Shown piece after piece: positions 16,418 through 25,462 of a stretch of DNA of 42,383 nucleotides. Every line of letters starts with the position of its first letter. Positions within the stretch are counted from its first letter, which is position 1. The notes beneath the pieces were generated by a model. The model ran no database searches and had not been told where the DNA came from. It saw only the letters and a list, made by a program, of their open reading frames with translations. Made by a program: the position numbers and the translations under genes. Source of the stretch: Streptomyces sp. MA5143a (GTDB lineage: Bacteria > Actinomycetota > Actinomycetes > Streptomycetales > Streptomycetaceae); the NCBI RefSeq assembly GCF_900290235.1, contig NZ_OLMK01000130.1, positions 1 through 42,383 of the forward strand, read 5' to 3'.

Positions 16418-17473
16418 CTACCCGCGTGCCAAGCGCCGCATCGTGAGGGCCAGTTGCAGCCGCAGCCGACCGTGCGGGTCGCGGACCGGCCAGCCGAGGA
16501 GGGACTCCGCGTGGGTCAGACGGTCCTGGAGCGTGGAGTGGTGGACGTTGACCTCCGTGGCCGCCGCCCGCAGGCTCGCCGTGGACGCGACCGCGTGCAG
16601 CGTGGCCAGCATCCAGGGGGCGTCCGCCGCGGCCTTCTCCAGTTCTCTCACGTCCGGCGGCGGGTCACCTCCCGCAACGACCGACCCGGCGAGCAGCGCC
16701 AGCCCGCCCAGGTCCTCCGCGCGCACCACCCGCTCCCCGGGGTCCCGCGCAGTGCCCTCCGCAGTGAACCGCAGGGCCACCCGGGCGGCGGCCCACGACC
16801 GGGGCAGGTCGGACACGGACACCACCGGCCCGACCCCGACACGCCCCTCGACCCCCTCGATCCTGTCCACCGCCGCCACCGGAACGCCACGGTGCGGCCC
16901 GGCGTCGGGTGTGCCCGCGTCGCCGACGACCACGACGCGGGGCCGTCCGCCGAGGGGAGCCAGGGCACGGGCGCGGGCGTCGACGGCGAGGCCGAGACGG
17001 CGTGCGGCGTGGAGCCTGGCCTGTTCGGCGGCGGTGGCGTCGAGCAGGGTCTCCACGAGGGCAGGGTCGTCGGCGGGGGAGAGGGGCGCACGCCCGCGCG
17101 TACGGTCCAGCACCAGCCGGAGGGCGCCCGCGGCCCGCTCCAGGATCACCGCGTCCACGACGCTCGGCTCACCGTCCCCGGGCCGCTCCAGCCACAGCGC
17201 CGGGACACCGCCGGGCACCAGCGCGGCGGAGGGCCAGCCGGGTTCCGGGGGCAGGGGGCTGTCCAGCCGCCGCCCGTCCGGCTCCACCCGGACCCGCACC
17301 CGCCGCTCGTCGTCCACGAGCCGCGCGGGGCACCCGGCCAGCACGGCCGCGGCCCGCACGAGTGCCTCCAGGCCGGCCCGGGACTCGGCGAGCGCGTCGA
17401 AGTAGGCGATGACCCGGACAGCGGCCCCGGCGTCCGGATCCACGGCGGTGAGCCGCCCCGCCAGCTCTTTCAT
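16418..17473 (-). CDS. PucR-type helix-turn-helix transcriptional regulator
   Basis: A 351-residue regulator. The C-terminal segment (about residues 285-350), TLHAVASTASLRAAATEVNVHHSTLQDRLTHAE (shown in part) then LGWPVRDPHGRLRLQLALTMRRL, is the PucR/CdaR helix-turn-helix domain. The N-terminal portion has no recognisable GAF or PurR-like domain. The ATG at 17473 (MKELAGRLTAVDP) is where family similarity begins; an ATG six codons upstream is possible, and neither has a good ribosome binding site. It precedes the amidase gene on the same strand, so purine or amide metabolism control is a guess. The large inverted repeat at 17538-17660 lies just upstream. Confidence 0.85.
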   Translation of the reverse strand: MKELAGRLTAVDPDAGAAVRVIAYFDALAESRAGLEALVRAAAVLAGCPARLVDDERRVRVRVEPDGRRLDSPLPPEPGWPSAALVPGGVPALWLERPGDGEPSVVDAVILERAAGALRLVLDRTRGRAPLSPADDPALVETLLDATAAEQARLHAARRLGLAVDARARALAPLGGRPRVVVVGDAGTPDAGPHRGVPVAAVDRIEGVEGRVGVGPVVSVSDLPRSWAAARVALRFTAEGTARDPGERVVRAEDLGGLALLAGSVVAGGDPPPDVRELEKAAADAPWMLATLHAVASTASLRAAATEVNVHHSTLQDRLTHAESLLGWPVRDPHGRLRLQLALTMRRLARG

Positions 17474-17537
17474 GGCCCCATGGTGCGGCATGAGGTGGGA
17501 TGAGGGGGAGGCCGTCGTTCGGCTGCGGGTGGGTGGG

Positions 17538-17660
17538 GGCTGGTCGCGCAGTTCCCCGCGCCCCTGAAAAGCGGCCGGGGCTGCGCCCCGTGCTTTTCAG
17601 GATGAAGGGCGGGCCGCAGGCCCGGACCCTTCAGGGGCGCGGGGAACTGCGCGACCAGCC
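17538..17660. repeat. Three-way-junction inverted repeat (30-bp arms) of a type common in Streptomyces
   Basis: Perfect 30-bp arms lie at 17538-17567 and 17631-17660; the left arm begins GGCTGGTCGCGCAGTTCCCC. Inside are two more hairpins: CTGAAAAGC/GCTTTTCAG (17564-17600), enclosing CCGGGGC/GCCCCG, and TGAAGGG/CCCTTCA (17603-17633), enclosing GGCC/GGCC. The whole can fold as a cruciform or three-way junction. From memory this sequence recurs between genes across Streptomyces. It may act as a terminator for the esterase gene (ends 17714). Confidence 0.85.
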
Positions 17661-17713
17661 ACATCGCACCCGCACCCGCCGACGAACCCGCGCCGGCCCG
17701 AGCCACGCGCCCC

Positions 17714-18691
17714 CTACTCCCCGAGCAACCGCCGCAGCCACCTCACATGCGCCGCGCGGCAGTCCTGCGACAGCGCCGCCTGCGGGGCGAACCCGTCGAA
17801 CCCGTGGAACCCCCCGGGCCACACGTGCAGCTCCGCCTCCCCGCCCGCCTGCCACAACCGCGACGCGTACGCGACGACCTCGTCCCGGAACGTCTCCGCG
17901 GAGCCCACGTCCAGGAACGCCGGCGGCAACCCCGACAGGTCCTCCGCCCGCGCGGGCGCCGCGTACGGGGACACGTCCGCCCCACCCCGCCGCTCACCCA
18001 GCAACGCCGTCCAGCCGGTCTCGTTGGCGGTGCGGTCCCACACCCCGAGCCCCGCCATCTGGTGGGCCGACGGTGTGTCGTTGCGGTCGTCGAGCATCGG
18101 GCACAGCAGCATCTGCCCGATCGGCCGCGGCCCGCCGCGGTCCCGCGCGAGCAGTGCCAGCGCGGCGGCCAGGCCCCCGCCCGCGCTGGAGCCGGTGAGG
18201 ACGATCCGGTCGGGGTCCCCGCCGATCTCCTTCGCGTTCTCGGCGGTCCACAGCAGCCCCGCCCAGGCGTCGTCGACGGGCGCCGGGTGCGGATGCTCGG
18301 GGGCCAGCCGGTACTCCACGGACACCACGATCGCGCCCAGCTCCCGCGCCCACGCGAGCGGAGCGTCCACCCCGACCCGGTTGTTGCCGACGACCATGCC
18401 GCCGCCGTGCACGTGGTAGAGCACCGGCAGCGGGCCCGGCCGCACCGGCTCCTGGGGGCGGCAGATCAGCAAGGAGACCTCGGGTGCACCCTCCGGGCCC
18501 GGCACCGGTCGGTCCTCGACCTCGAAGGCACCGTCCATCGTCAGGTCCAGCTGGGCCAGCAGTTCGATGCCCGGTCCCCGACGCAGGGCCGCTATGTCGT
18601 CCATCGTGAACTCGCGGGGCAGTACGTCCTTGATGACCTCGAGTACTGCCGCGAGTTCCGGGTCGAACGGGGGCGGGACCATGGTGCTCAT
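17714..18691 (-). CDS. Alpha/beta hydrolase (hormone-sensitive-lipase family esterase)
   Basis: A 325-residue esterase of the HSL family, a second member next to the one at 2268-3215. Visible motifs: YHVHGGGMVVGNN (about residues 88-100, oxyanion hole), VSVEYRLAPEHPHPAPVDD (about 120-138), the nucleophile elbow LTGSSAGGGLAAALAL (about 163-178), DVGSAETFRDE (about 262, acid), and GGFHGFDGFAP (about 293, catalytic His). It should hydrolyse short or medium acyl esters. The ATG at 18691 has AGGAG 6 nt upstream. A LacI-family gene starts 735 nt away in the opposite direction and is a candidate regulator. Confidence 0.92.
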   Translation of the reverse strand: MSTMVPPPFDPELAAVLEVIKDVLPREFTMDDIAALRRGPGIELLAQLDLTMDGAFEVEDRPVPGPEGAPEVSLLICRPQEPVRPGPLPVLYHVHGGGMVVGNNRVGVDAPLAWARELGAIVVSVEYRLAPEHPHPAPVDDAWAGLLWTAENAKEIGGDPDRIVLTGSSAGGGLAAALALLARDRGGPRPIGQMLLCPMLDDRNDTPSAHQMAGLGVWDRTANETGWTALLGERRGGADVSPYAAPARAEDLSGLPPAFLDVGSAETFRDEVVAYASRLWQAGGEAELHVWPGGFHGFDGFAPQAALSQDCRAAHVRWLRRLLGE

Positions 18692-19426
18692 GGCTTCTCC
18701 TCTGCGGTGCCGTGCCAGTGGTTCGTACCGCGATGATGAGCGCGCCCGCAAGCCCTGCGGAGGCCGTCGTACGGCGGCCGATCCCCGCCAAGTGGCGGGT
18801 GCCGTCGCGCGCCCCGGCGCATCCCCGTCGAAGCGCCGCCGCACCGAGGCGCCGACCGTGCGGGTCGAGGGCGCGCCCGACCGCGTTCCGCCATGAGAAC
18901 CGGCCGCGCCGACGCACATTCAACACACAGTTCACGCCATAGCTTTGGCGTGTTAGGCGGACGTAGAGGCCGCACCGCCCCCCGGCACCCGCCGACCGCG
19001 CGGCCTCCGCACACCTCGCGCGGAGATCTCGTGGGGAATCCGTGGCCGGCCCTTCTCCCACGCGCACCAGGGCCCGCTCTCGGGGCCTCGCGGCCAGCCG
19101 ACCGGCCCCGTTGCCGACGCGACCGCGTCCCACGGTCCACCGGGAACGCGCCGCGCGCCCCGGGGCGAGGACGGGCGCGTACGGGCGCGGCCGGGGGAGG
19201 GGCCGAGCGGTGGTAGACCAAACGCCGCCATCACCCCACCTTCACGGAGATGGCGCGAAATGGTTGCAGGACCGAACAGGTTTCGAACATATTCGCCAAA
19301 CTGCCCAGCCACAAAGATCGGTCGCCCGAACCGGAGTCCTCGCACGGCCCCGGACCCGAGCTCCCGTGTGGCCGGAAGTCCCCCGGCCGGAAAGCCCTTC
19401 ACAGCTTCTGCAAGGATGCCGTCGTC
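18692..19426. other. Long divergent intergenic region (735 nt) without a convincing gene
   Basis: No reading frame here has coding character. I see a 7-bp inverted repeat, CACGCCA at 18933-18939 and TGGCGTG at 18946-18952, which could be a LacI-type operator. The stretch 19240-19330 is less GC-rich and could hold the promoter of the LacI gene. The frame of the LacI gene is open back to 19250, so a longer N-terminus cannot be fully excluded. Confidence 0.5.
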
Positions 19427-20461
19427 ATGGTGCAGATACCGAAAGAGCCCGCCCCGCCCGCGCCGCTGCAACGGTCCGTGCCCACGAGCGCCGATGTGGC
19501 CCGCCTGGCGGGTGTCTCACGAGCGACCGTCAGTTACGTCCTCAACAACACCAGTGCCGTCCGCATCAGCGAGCCCACCCGCCGCCGTGTCCACGAGGCG
19601 GCGAAGGAGCTGGGGTACGTCCCGCACGCCGCCGCCCGCAGCCTGCGCGCCGGTCACAGCCGCATGGTCCTCATGCCGACCCCCAACGTGCCCATAGGAC
19701 CGCTCTACAGCCAGTTCATCAACGATCTCCAGTGGGCCCTCAGCCGCCTCGACTACACCGTCGTGCAGTACGGCGGCGTCGGCCTGCGCGGCGACGAGGC
19801 GGCCCGTGCCTGGGCCGAGCTGCGCCCGGTCGCGGTGATCGTCCCCGGCGAGGGGCTCGGCCCGCAGGGCGTGGCCATCCTGAAACGCTCCGGCGCACGC
19901 GCCGTCGTCACCCTCAGCCCCGAACCCGTCGAGGGCGCCCATGTGCTGCTCCTGGACCACGGTGTCGTCGGCGAGAGCGCCGGCCGGCACCTGGTCCAGC
20001 GCGGGCACCGCCGGATCGGCGTCGTCGTGCCCGAGGAGCCCGGCCTCGGTGTCTTCTCCCGGCCCCGGCTGGAAGGCGTACGGCGTGCGGTGCGGGGCAC
20101 GGAGGCGACGATCACCGAACTGCCCCTGGCCTACGACGAGGAGGCCGCGGGACGGCTCGCCGCCCGGTGGCGCTCCCTCGGCCTCGACGCGGTGTTCGCG
20201 TACAACGACGAGTACGCGATGCTCGTGATGCGGGCGCTGCGGGACGTGGGCGTCGGCGTCCCCGACGACACGGCCGTCGTCGGCGCCGACGACCTCATGC
20301 TGGGCCGTCTGCTGCGGCCACGCCTCAGCACCGTCCACATCGAACTGCCGTCCGGCCGCGACCTCGCGGAACTGGTCGACCGCGCGGTCCGCGACCCCGC
20401 CATGGTGCCCACGACCCACGATGTGCTCGGCGCCCGGATCGTCCACCGCGAATCGAGCTGA
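19427..20461 (+). CDS. LacI-family transcriptional regulator
   Basis: A 344-residue regulator. The N-terminal LacI helix-turn-helix and hinge read TSADVARLAGVSRATVSYVL (about residues 19-38) then VRISEPTRRRVHEAAKELGYVPHAAARSLR (shown in part). A periplasmic-binding-protein-like sensor follows (about 75-335), with the late motif VFAYNDEYAMLVMRAL and DDLMLGRLLRPRLSTV. Such proteins usually repress genes of sugar or nucleoside use until a ligand binds; the ligand cannot be read from the sequence. The ATG at 19427 with an AAGGA upstream is preferred over an ATG at 19250, whose 59 extra residues lack family similarity. It converges with thioredoxin. Confidence 0.92.
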   Translation: MVQIPKEPAPPAPLQRSVPTSADVARLAGVSRATVSYVLNNTSAVRISEPTRRRVHEAAKELGYVPHAAARSLRAGHSRMVLMPTPNVPIGPLYSQFINDLQWALSRLDYTVVQYGGVGLRGDEAARAWAELRPVAVIVPGEGLGPQGVAILKRSGARAVVTLSPEPVEGAHVLLLDHGVVGESAGRHLVQRGHRRIGVVVPEEPGLGVFSRPRLEGVRRAVRGTEATITELPLAYDEEAAGRLAARWRSLGLDAVFAYNDEYAMLVMRALRDVGVGVPDDTAVVGADDLMLGRLLRPRLSTVHIELPSGRDLAELVDRAVRDPAMVPTTHDVLGARIVHRESS

Positions 20462-20500
20462 CCCACCTGGGGGCCGCCGTCGGTGTCGTGGGCCCGCCGA

Positions 20501-20887
<387 letters not shown>

Positions 20888-21015
20888 GGCGTGCATCCCT
20901 CTTCCTGGGTGTCGGTGCTCGGGGTGAGCCGCTGTCGACAACGCCACCCGCCGGTGGCGTATTCCGCGCGCGTACCCATGTGGCCACGCCGCACACCACC
21001 AACCAGACTGACCCC

Positions 21016-22473
21016 ATGACGGATACGGAACACACCGAAAACGACCTGGACACCACGGGGACCATGTACGACGTGGTGGTGCTCGGTGCCGGACCCGTGG
21101 GGGAGAACGTCGCCGACCGCACCCGCGCGGCCGGCCTGTCCACCGCGGTCGTGGAGAGCGAACTCGTCGGCGGCGAGTGCTCGTACTGGGCGTGCATGCC
21201 CAGCAAGGCCCTGCTGCGCCCCGCGATCGCCCGGGCCGACGCCCGCCGCGTCCCCGGCCTGCGCCACCTCGTCGAGGGCCCGCTGGACGCCGCCGAAGTG
21301 CTCGCCCACCGCGACTACGAGGCCGCCGACTGGAAGGACGACGGCCAGGTCGCGTGGCTGGAGAGCGTCGGGGCGGTCCTCCACCGCGGCCACGGGAGGC
21401 TGGACGGGCCCCGCCGGGTCGTCGTCGACACCCCCGACGGCGGCCGGCACGTCCTCACCGCACGGCACGCGGTGGTGGTCTCCACCGGCAGCCGCGCCGT
21501 CCTGCCCGATCTTCCCGGACTGGACGAGGTACGGCCCTGGACGAGCCGCGAGGCCACCAGCGCGCGGCAGGTGCCCGGCCGGCTGATCGTCGTCGGCGGT
21601 GGTGTCGTCGCCGTCGAGATGGCCACCGCCTGGCGCGCCCTCGGCTCCGAGGTCACCGTCCTCGTCCGCGGCAAGGGCCTGCTGCCCCGCATGGAACCCT
21701 TCGCCGGTGAACTGGTCGCCGAGGCGCTCACCGAGGCGGGCGCGGACGTCCGCACCGGTACGTCCGTGACGTCGGTGACCCGCGAGAACGGCACCGTGGT
21801 GGCGCTCACCGACACCGGGGACCGCCTGGAGGCCGACGAGATCCTCTTCGCCACCGGCCGCGCACCGCGCACCGACGACATAGGCCTCGACACCGTCGGT
21901 CTGGAACCCGGCGGCTGGCTGCCCGTCGACGACAGCCTCCGGGTGACCGGCAGCGACTGGCTCTACGCGGTCGGCGACGCCAACCACCGCGCGCTCCTCA
22001 CCCACCAGGGCAAGTACCAGGCGCGCGTCGCGGGGGCCGCCATCGCCGCCCGCGCGGCCGGTGTCCCGATCCTGGAGAGCGACCCCTGGGGCGCCCACGC
22101 CGCCACCGCCGACCACCGTGCCGTCCCGCAGGTCGTCTTCACCGACCCGGAGGCCGCCTCCGTCGGCCTCTCCCTCGCCGAGGCGGAACAGGCGGGCCAT
22201 CGCGTCCGCGCCGTCGACGTCGAGTTCTCCTCCGTGGCCGGGGCCGGGCTGTACGCCGACGGCTACCGGGGCCGCGCCCGGATGGTCGTCGACCTGGACC
22301 GCGAGATCCTCCGCGGGGTCACCTTCGTCGGGCCCGCCGTCGGCGAACTCATCCACTCGGCCACGATCGCCGTCGCCGGGGAGGTCCCCGTCGACCGTCT
22401 GTGGCACGCGGTCCCCTCGTACCCGACGATCAGCGAGATCTGGCTGCGCCTGCTGGAGGCGTACCGCGGCTGA
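21016..22473 (+). CDS. Pyridine nucleotide-disulfide oxidoreductase (Lpd/mercuric-reductase-like)
   Basis: A 485-residue flavoprotein. FAD motif VVVLGAGPVGENVADR (about residues 19-34); redox Cys pair in GGECSYWACMPSKALL (about 54-69, the CxxxxC form); NAD(P)H motif VVGGGVVAVEMATAWRAL (about 192-209); second FAD motif LYAVGDANHRALLTHQGKYQ (about 316-335). In the C-terminal dimer domain, HAVPSYPTISEIW stands where glutathione and lipoamide reductases have HPTxSE, so the usual catalytic His appears to be Tyr, as in mercuric-reductase-type enzymes. The substrate is unknown. The ATG at 21016 is chosen; an ATG at 21064 directly before the FAD strand is possible. It is divergent from thioredoxin. 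Confidence 0.88.
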   Translation: MTDTEHTENDLDTTGTMYDVVVLGAGPVGENVADRTRAAGLSTAVVESELVGGECSYWACMPSKALLRPAIARADARRVPGLRHLVEGPLDAAEVLAHRDYEAADWKDDGQVAWLESVGAVLHRGHGRLDGPRRVVVDTPDGGRHVLTARHAVVVSTGSRAVLPDLPGLDEVRPWTSREATSARQVPGRLIVVGGGVVAVEMATAWRALGSEVTVLVRGKGLLPRMEPFAGELVAEALTEAGADVRTGTSVTSVTRENGTVVALTDTGDRLEADEILFATGRAPRTDDIGLDTVGLEPGGWLPVDDSLRVTGSDWLYAVGDANHRALLTHQGKYQARVAGAAIAARAAGVPILESDPWGAHAATADHRAVPQVVFTDPEAASVGLSLAEAEQAGHRVRAVDVEFSSVAGAGLYADGYRGRARMVVDLDREILRGVTFVGPAVGELIHSATIAVAGEVPVDRLWHAVPSYPTISEIWLRLLEAYRG

Positions 22474-22640
22474 ACCGCCCCCGCGGGGCGCCCCGCCGGG
22501 AAGCGGGGGGAGGAAGCCGCCTCGCGGGGACCGGGATCGGAGGGAAGCCGCTCCGCCCGGCGGCCGAGCAGGCGGCTCGGTCCGGCGCCGGATCAGGCCG
22601 CTCGGCCCGGTCCGGCAGTGTGGACGGCCGCGCCGCGGGG

Positions 22641-22660
22641 CTGAGCGGCCGGCCGCTCAG
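22641..22660. terminator. 20-bp perfect palindrome at the end of the deformylase gene
   Basis: CTGAGCGGCCGGCCGCTCAG is a perfect palindrome that includes the deformylase stop codon. It lies in the 183-nt convergent gap after the flavoprotein gene. The gap also contains other GC hairpins (such as 22485-22505), so it can end transcription from both sides. Confidence 0.55.
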
Positions 22661-23313
22661 TCGGGCAGCAGGAAACCGAGGGCGCGGGCGGCGCGGGCCG
22701 GCGTGGGATCGTTCCACCGCTCGGCCATCGCCTGGTTCGAGGAGAGGGAACGCAGCTCGGCGTGGTCGAGGTAGAGCGTGCCGTTCAGGTGGTCCGTCTC
22801 GTGCTGGACGATTCGGGCGGGCCACCCGGTGAACTCCTCGTCCACCGCCCGCCCCCGCTCGTCGAACGCCCGCAGCCGCACCTTGGCGTGCCGGGCCACC
22901 ACGGCCTGCCACCCCGGCACGCTCAGGCAGCCCTCGAAGAACGCGTCGCGGTACGGTCCGACCGCCTCGTACGCCGGGTTGACCAGGACCCGGAACGGCT
23001 GCGGGACCCGCCCCCGGGCCAGCCGCACCTCCTCCGGCACCGGCGCCGGATCCTCGACCACCGCGATCCGCAGGGACACCCCGACCTGGGGTGCGGCGAG
23101 GCCGACGCCCGGCGCCGCGTGCATGGTGGCCCGCAGCGCGGCGACGAAACGGGCCAGCAGACCGGCGTCGAGCTGGCCGTCGAAGGGCTCGGCCGTGCGG
23201 CGCAGCACCGGATCGCCCGCGGCCACGATCGGCAGTGGGCCCTCGTGGGCGAGGAGTTCCTCGACCCGGTCGCGCAGCGGGCGGGACTCGAAGCGCTCTC
23301 GTTCGGAAGCCAT
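22657..23313 (-). CDS. def: Peptide deformylase
   Basis: A 218-residue metalloenzyme that removes the formyl group from N-terminal Met of nascent proteins. All three deformylase motifs are present: GVGLAAPQVGV (about residues 73-83), EGCLSVPG (about 130-137, metal-binding Cys) and QHETDHLNGTLYLD (about 171-184, HExxH metal site). The N-terminal 25 residues and the C-terminal tail are longer than in the E. coli enzyme, as is common for actinobacterial paralogues. Streptomyces usually have several deformylase genes, so this may be an accessory copy. The ATG at 23313 is used. Confidence 0.95.
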   Translation of the reverse strand: MASERERFESRPLRDRVEELLAHEGPLPIVAAGDPVLRRTAEPFDGQLDAGLLARFVAALRATMHAAPGVGLAAPQVGVSLRIAVVEDPAPVPEEVRLARGRVPQPFRVLVNPAYEAVGPYRDAFFEGCLSVPGWQAVVARHAKVRLRAFDERGRAVDEEFTGWPARIVQHETDHLNGTLYLDHAELRSLSSNQAMAERWNDPTPARAARALGFLLPD

Positions 23314-23494
23314 CGCGCCAGCATGCCAAGCGGGATGTCCCGATGCGAGGCGGCTCTCCCGGCCCCGCGGGGCCGTCCGGCCCCGACGGTCATGTGGTCC
23401 ACGTCACACGAATCGCCGGGAACTCGGCGCCTTCACGCTCCGACTACTGAACCGCCACGACGTCCCCGTCCCCCGTACCCCGGAGCAGCCGCCG

Positions 23495-24928
23495 ATGACC
23501 ATCGCCCCCTCGACCGAGACGGACGAGACCCGGAAACCCGTCACGCCCGACGGCGCGACGAAGAGCGCCTGGGCCTCCCTCAGGCCGCTCGTCCTGCGGC
23601 TGCACTTCTACGCGGGAGTCCTGGTCGCCCCGTTCCTGCTCGTCGCCGCCCTGACAGGTGGGCTGTACGCCGCCTCCTTCCAGATCGAGAAGATCGTCTA
23701 CGCCGACGAGATGACCGTCGCGAAGGTGGGCGACGAGAAGCTGCCCATCTCCGAGCAGGTGGCCGCCGCCCGCAAGGCGCACCCCGAGGGCACCATCGCC
23801 GCCGTACGCCCCTCGCCCGCGGACGACGCGACGACCAGGGTCATGCTGTCCGGGGTCGAGGGCGTCGACGAGACCGACACGCTCGCGGTCTTCGTCGACC
23901 CGTACACGGCGGAGGTCCGCGGGGCGCTGGAGCAGTACGGCGCGACCGGCGCGCTGCCGCTGCGCACCTGGATCGACAAGCTCCACGCCAATCTGCACCT
24001 CGGTGAGACCGGCCGCCTCTACAGCGAACTCGCCGCCAGCTGGCTGTGGGTCATCTCGGCCGGTGGTCTCGTCCTCTGGTTCGGCCGCCGTCGCGCGCAG
24101 CGCAAGGTGCGCGGCACCACTGGCCGGCGCCGCACCCTGGGCCTGCACGGCACGGTCGGCGTATGGGCCGCGGCCGGGTTCTTCTTCCTCTCGGCGACGG
24201 GCCTGACCTGGTCGGCGTACGCCGGCGCCAACATCGACGTCCTGCGCACCGAACTGCGTCAGGCCACGCCGGCGATCTCGGCCGCGGCGGGCGACCACGG
24301 CGGCCATGACACCGGCGCGGCGAAGGGAGGGGCCGCCGCGGAGGGCGACCTCGACAAGATCCTCGCCGCCGCCCGCGCGCAGGGCCTGGGCGACCCGGTC
24401 GAGATCGTGCCGCCCGCCGACGCGTCCTCCGCGTACGTGGTGAAGCAGGTCCAGCGCAGCTGGCCCACCAAGCAGGACGCGGTCGCCGTGGACCCGTCCA
24501 CCGCCGAGGTCACGGACACCCTCCGGTTCGCCGACTTCCCGGTGCTGGCCAAGCTGACCCGCTGGGGCATCGACGCCCACACCGGCGTCCTGTTCGGCCT
24601 GGTCAACCAGCTCCTGCTGATCGCGCTGGCGGCCTCTCTCGTCCTGCTGATCCTCTGGGGCTACCGCATGTGGTGGCAGCGGGGCCGGGCCTCCGCCTTC
24701 GGCCGCCCGATCCCGCGCGGCGCCTGGCAGCAGGTGCCCCCGCAGATCCTCGTCCCGGCGCTGGCGGTCGTCGCCGTCCTCGGCTACTTCGTCCCGCTCC
24801 TCGGCATCCCGCTCGCCGCGTTCATCGCCGTGGACGTCGTCCTGGGCGAGATCGCCCACCGCAAGGGCGAGCGGTCGTACGGGGGCCGGACCGAGGCGAA
24901 GCAGAGCGTGGAGCAGGGCGCGGAGTAG
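23495..24928 (+). CDS. PepSY-associated membrane protein (PiuB/iron-uptake-type)
   Basis: A 477-residue membrane protein of the PepSY_TM family. Transmembrane segments are seen at about residues 33-57 (LHFYAGVLVAPFLLVAALTG), 182-202 (SWLWVISAGGLVLWF), 222-242 (VGVWAAAGFFFLSATGLTW), 370-392 (LLLIALAASLVLLILWG) and 420-450. Between them lie PepSY-like extracytoplasmic regions and a His/Gly-rich loop (GDHGGHDTGAAKGG, about 267). The conserved LHRxxG-like motifs read KLHANLHLGETG and IDAHTGVLFG. Homologues act as membrane ferric-siderophore or haem-associated reductases, but function here is inferred only. The ATG at 23495 has GGAG upstream. Confidence 0.85.
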   Translation: MTIAPSTETDETRKPVTPDGATKSAWASLRPLVLRLHFYAGVLVAPFLLVAALTGGLYAASFQIEKIVYADEMTVAKVGDEKLPISEQVAAARKAHPEGTIAAVRPSPADDATTRVMLSGVEGVDETDTLAVFVDPYTAEVRGALEQYGATGALPLRTWIDKLHANLHLGETGRLYSELAASWLWVISAGGLVLWFGRRRAQRKVRGTTGRRRTLGLHGTVGVWAAAGFFFLSATGLTWSAYAGANIDVLRTELRQATPAISAAAGDHGGHDTGAAKGGAAAEGDLDKILAAARAQGLGDPVEIVPPADASSAYVVKQVQRSWPTKQDAVAVDPSTAEVTDTLRFADFPVLAKLTRWGIDAHTGVLFGLVNQLLLIALAASLVLLILWGYRMWWQRGRASAFGRPIPRGAWQQVPPQILVPALAVVAVLGYFVPLLGIPLAAFIAVDVVLGEIAHRKGERSYGGRTEAKQSVEQGAE

Positions 24929-24959
24929 GGCGCGGAATAGGGCGCGCGGCGGTGCGCAC

Positions 24960-25307
24960 TCACAGCCGCTCGAAGTCGCCCGCCAAGGCCGAGGCGATGC
25001 GCAGGTGGGACTCCGCCTCGTCGTGCCGCGCCTGCCGTTGCAGGGTGCGCCCCAGCAGCAGCCGTGCGTAGTGCTCCACCGGGTCACGCTCGACGAGGAC
25101 GCGCAACTCGTCCTCGGCGCGGCGCAGTTGGGCGGAGTGGTAGTAGGCGCGGGCCAGCAGCAGCCGGGGGCCGGTCTGCTCCGGCACCTCCTCGACCAGC
25201 GCGTCGAGGACGCGCGCGGCGGCCGCGTACTCCTCGGCGTCGAAGAACATCCGTGCGCGCTCCCAGCGCTCGGCCGGTGTCCCGTGGTCGTAGTACGTCG
25301 TGTCCAC
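24960..25307 (-). CDS. Tetratricopeptide-repeat protein
   Basis: A 115-residue, all-helical protein with about three TPR-like units: RWERARMFFDAEEYAAAARVL (shown in part, about residues 14-34), GPRLLLARAYYHSAQLRRAE (about 46-65) and HYARLLLGRTLQRQARHDEAE (shown in part, about 79-99). TPR units mediate protein-protein contact; no enzymatic domain is present. The GTG at 25307 is preceded by GGGAGGTC at good spacing, so I prefer it over the TTG at 25331. A 32-bp dyad at 25335-25366 lies directly upstream. It converges with the PepSY gene across 31 nt. Confidence 0.8.
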   Translation of the reverse strand: MDTTYYDHGTPAERWERARMFFDAEEYAAAARVLDALVEEVPEQTGPRLLLARAYYHSAQLRRAEDELRVLVERDPVEHYARLLLGRTLQRQARHDEAESHLRIASALAGDFERL

Positions 25308-25334
25308 TGTGACCTCCCTCGCCGCCGACAACCT

Positions 25335-25366
25335 GCCGAGTCAGTTGAATATTCCACTGACTCGGC
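25335..25366. promoter_or_regulatory. 32-bp near-perfect dyad upstream of the TPR gene
   Basis: Perfect 11-bp arms GCCGAGTCAGT and ACTGACTCGGC flank a core tGAATATTCc whose inner 8 bp are again palindromic; only one base pair breaks the symmetry. It starts 28 nt before the TPR start codon. Such a long symmetric site could be an operator or a cruciform; the AT-rich centre suits a dimeric repressor. Confidence 0.6.
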
Positions 25367-25462
25367 GGGTGTGTTCGGGGGTGCGGGGGGAGTGGAGATG
25401 TGGGGGCGGCTGGAGCACGGCGGAGCGTGGGACGGGTGGGACGAGTGGTGGGCCGGCCGAGG

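Noticed and set aside
13783..16446. A single 887-residue plus-strand frame across flotillin and amidase genes
   Set aside because: It is antisense to three well-supported minus-strand genes and has low-complexity Arg/Gly/His composition.
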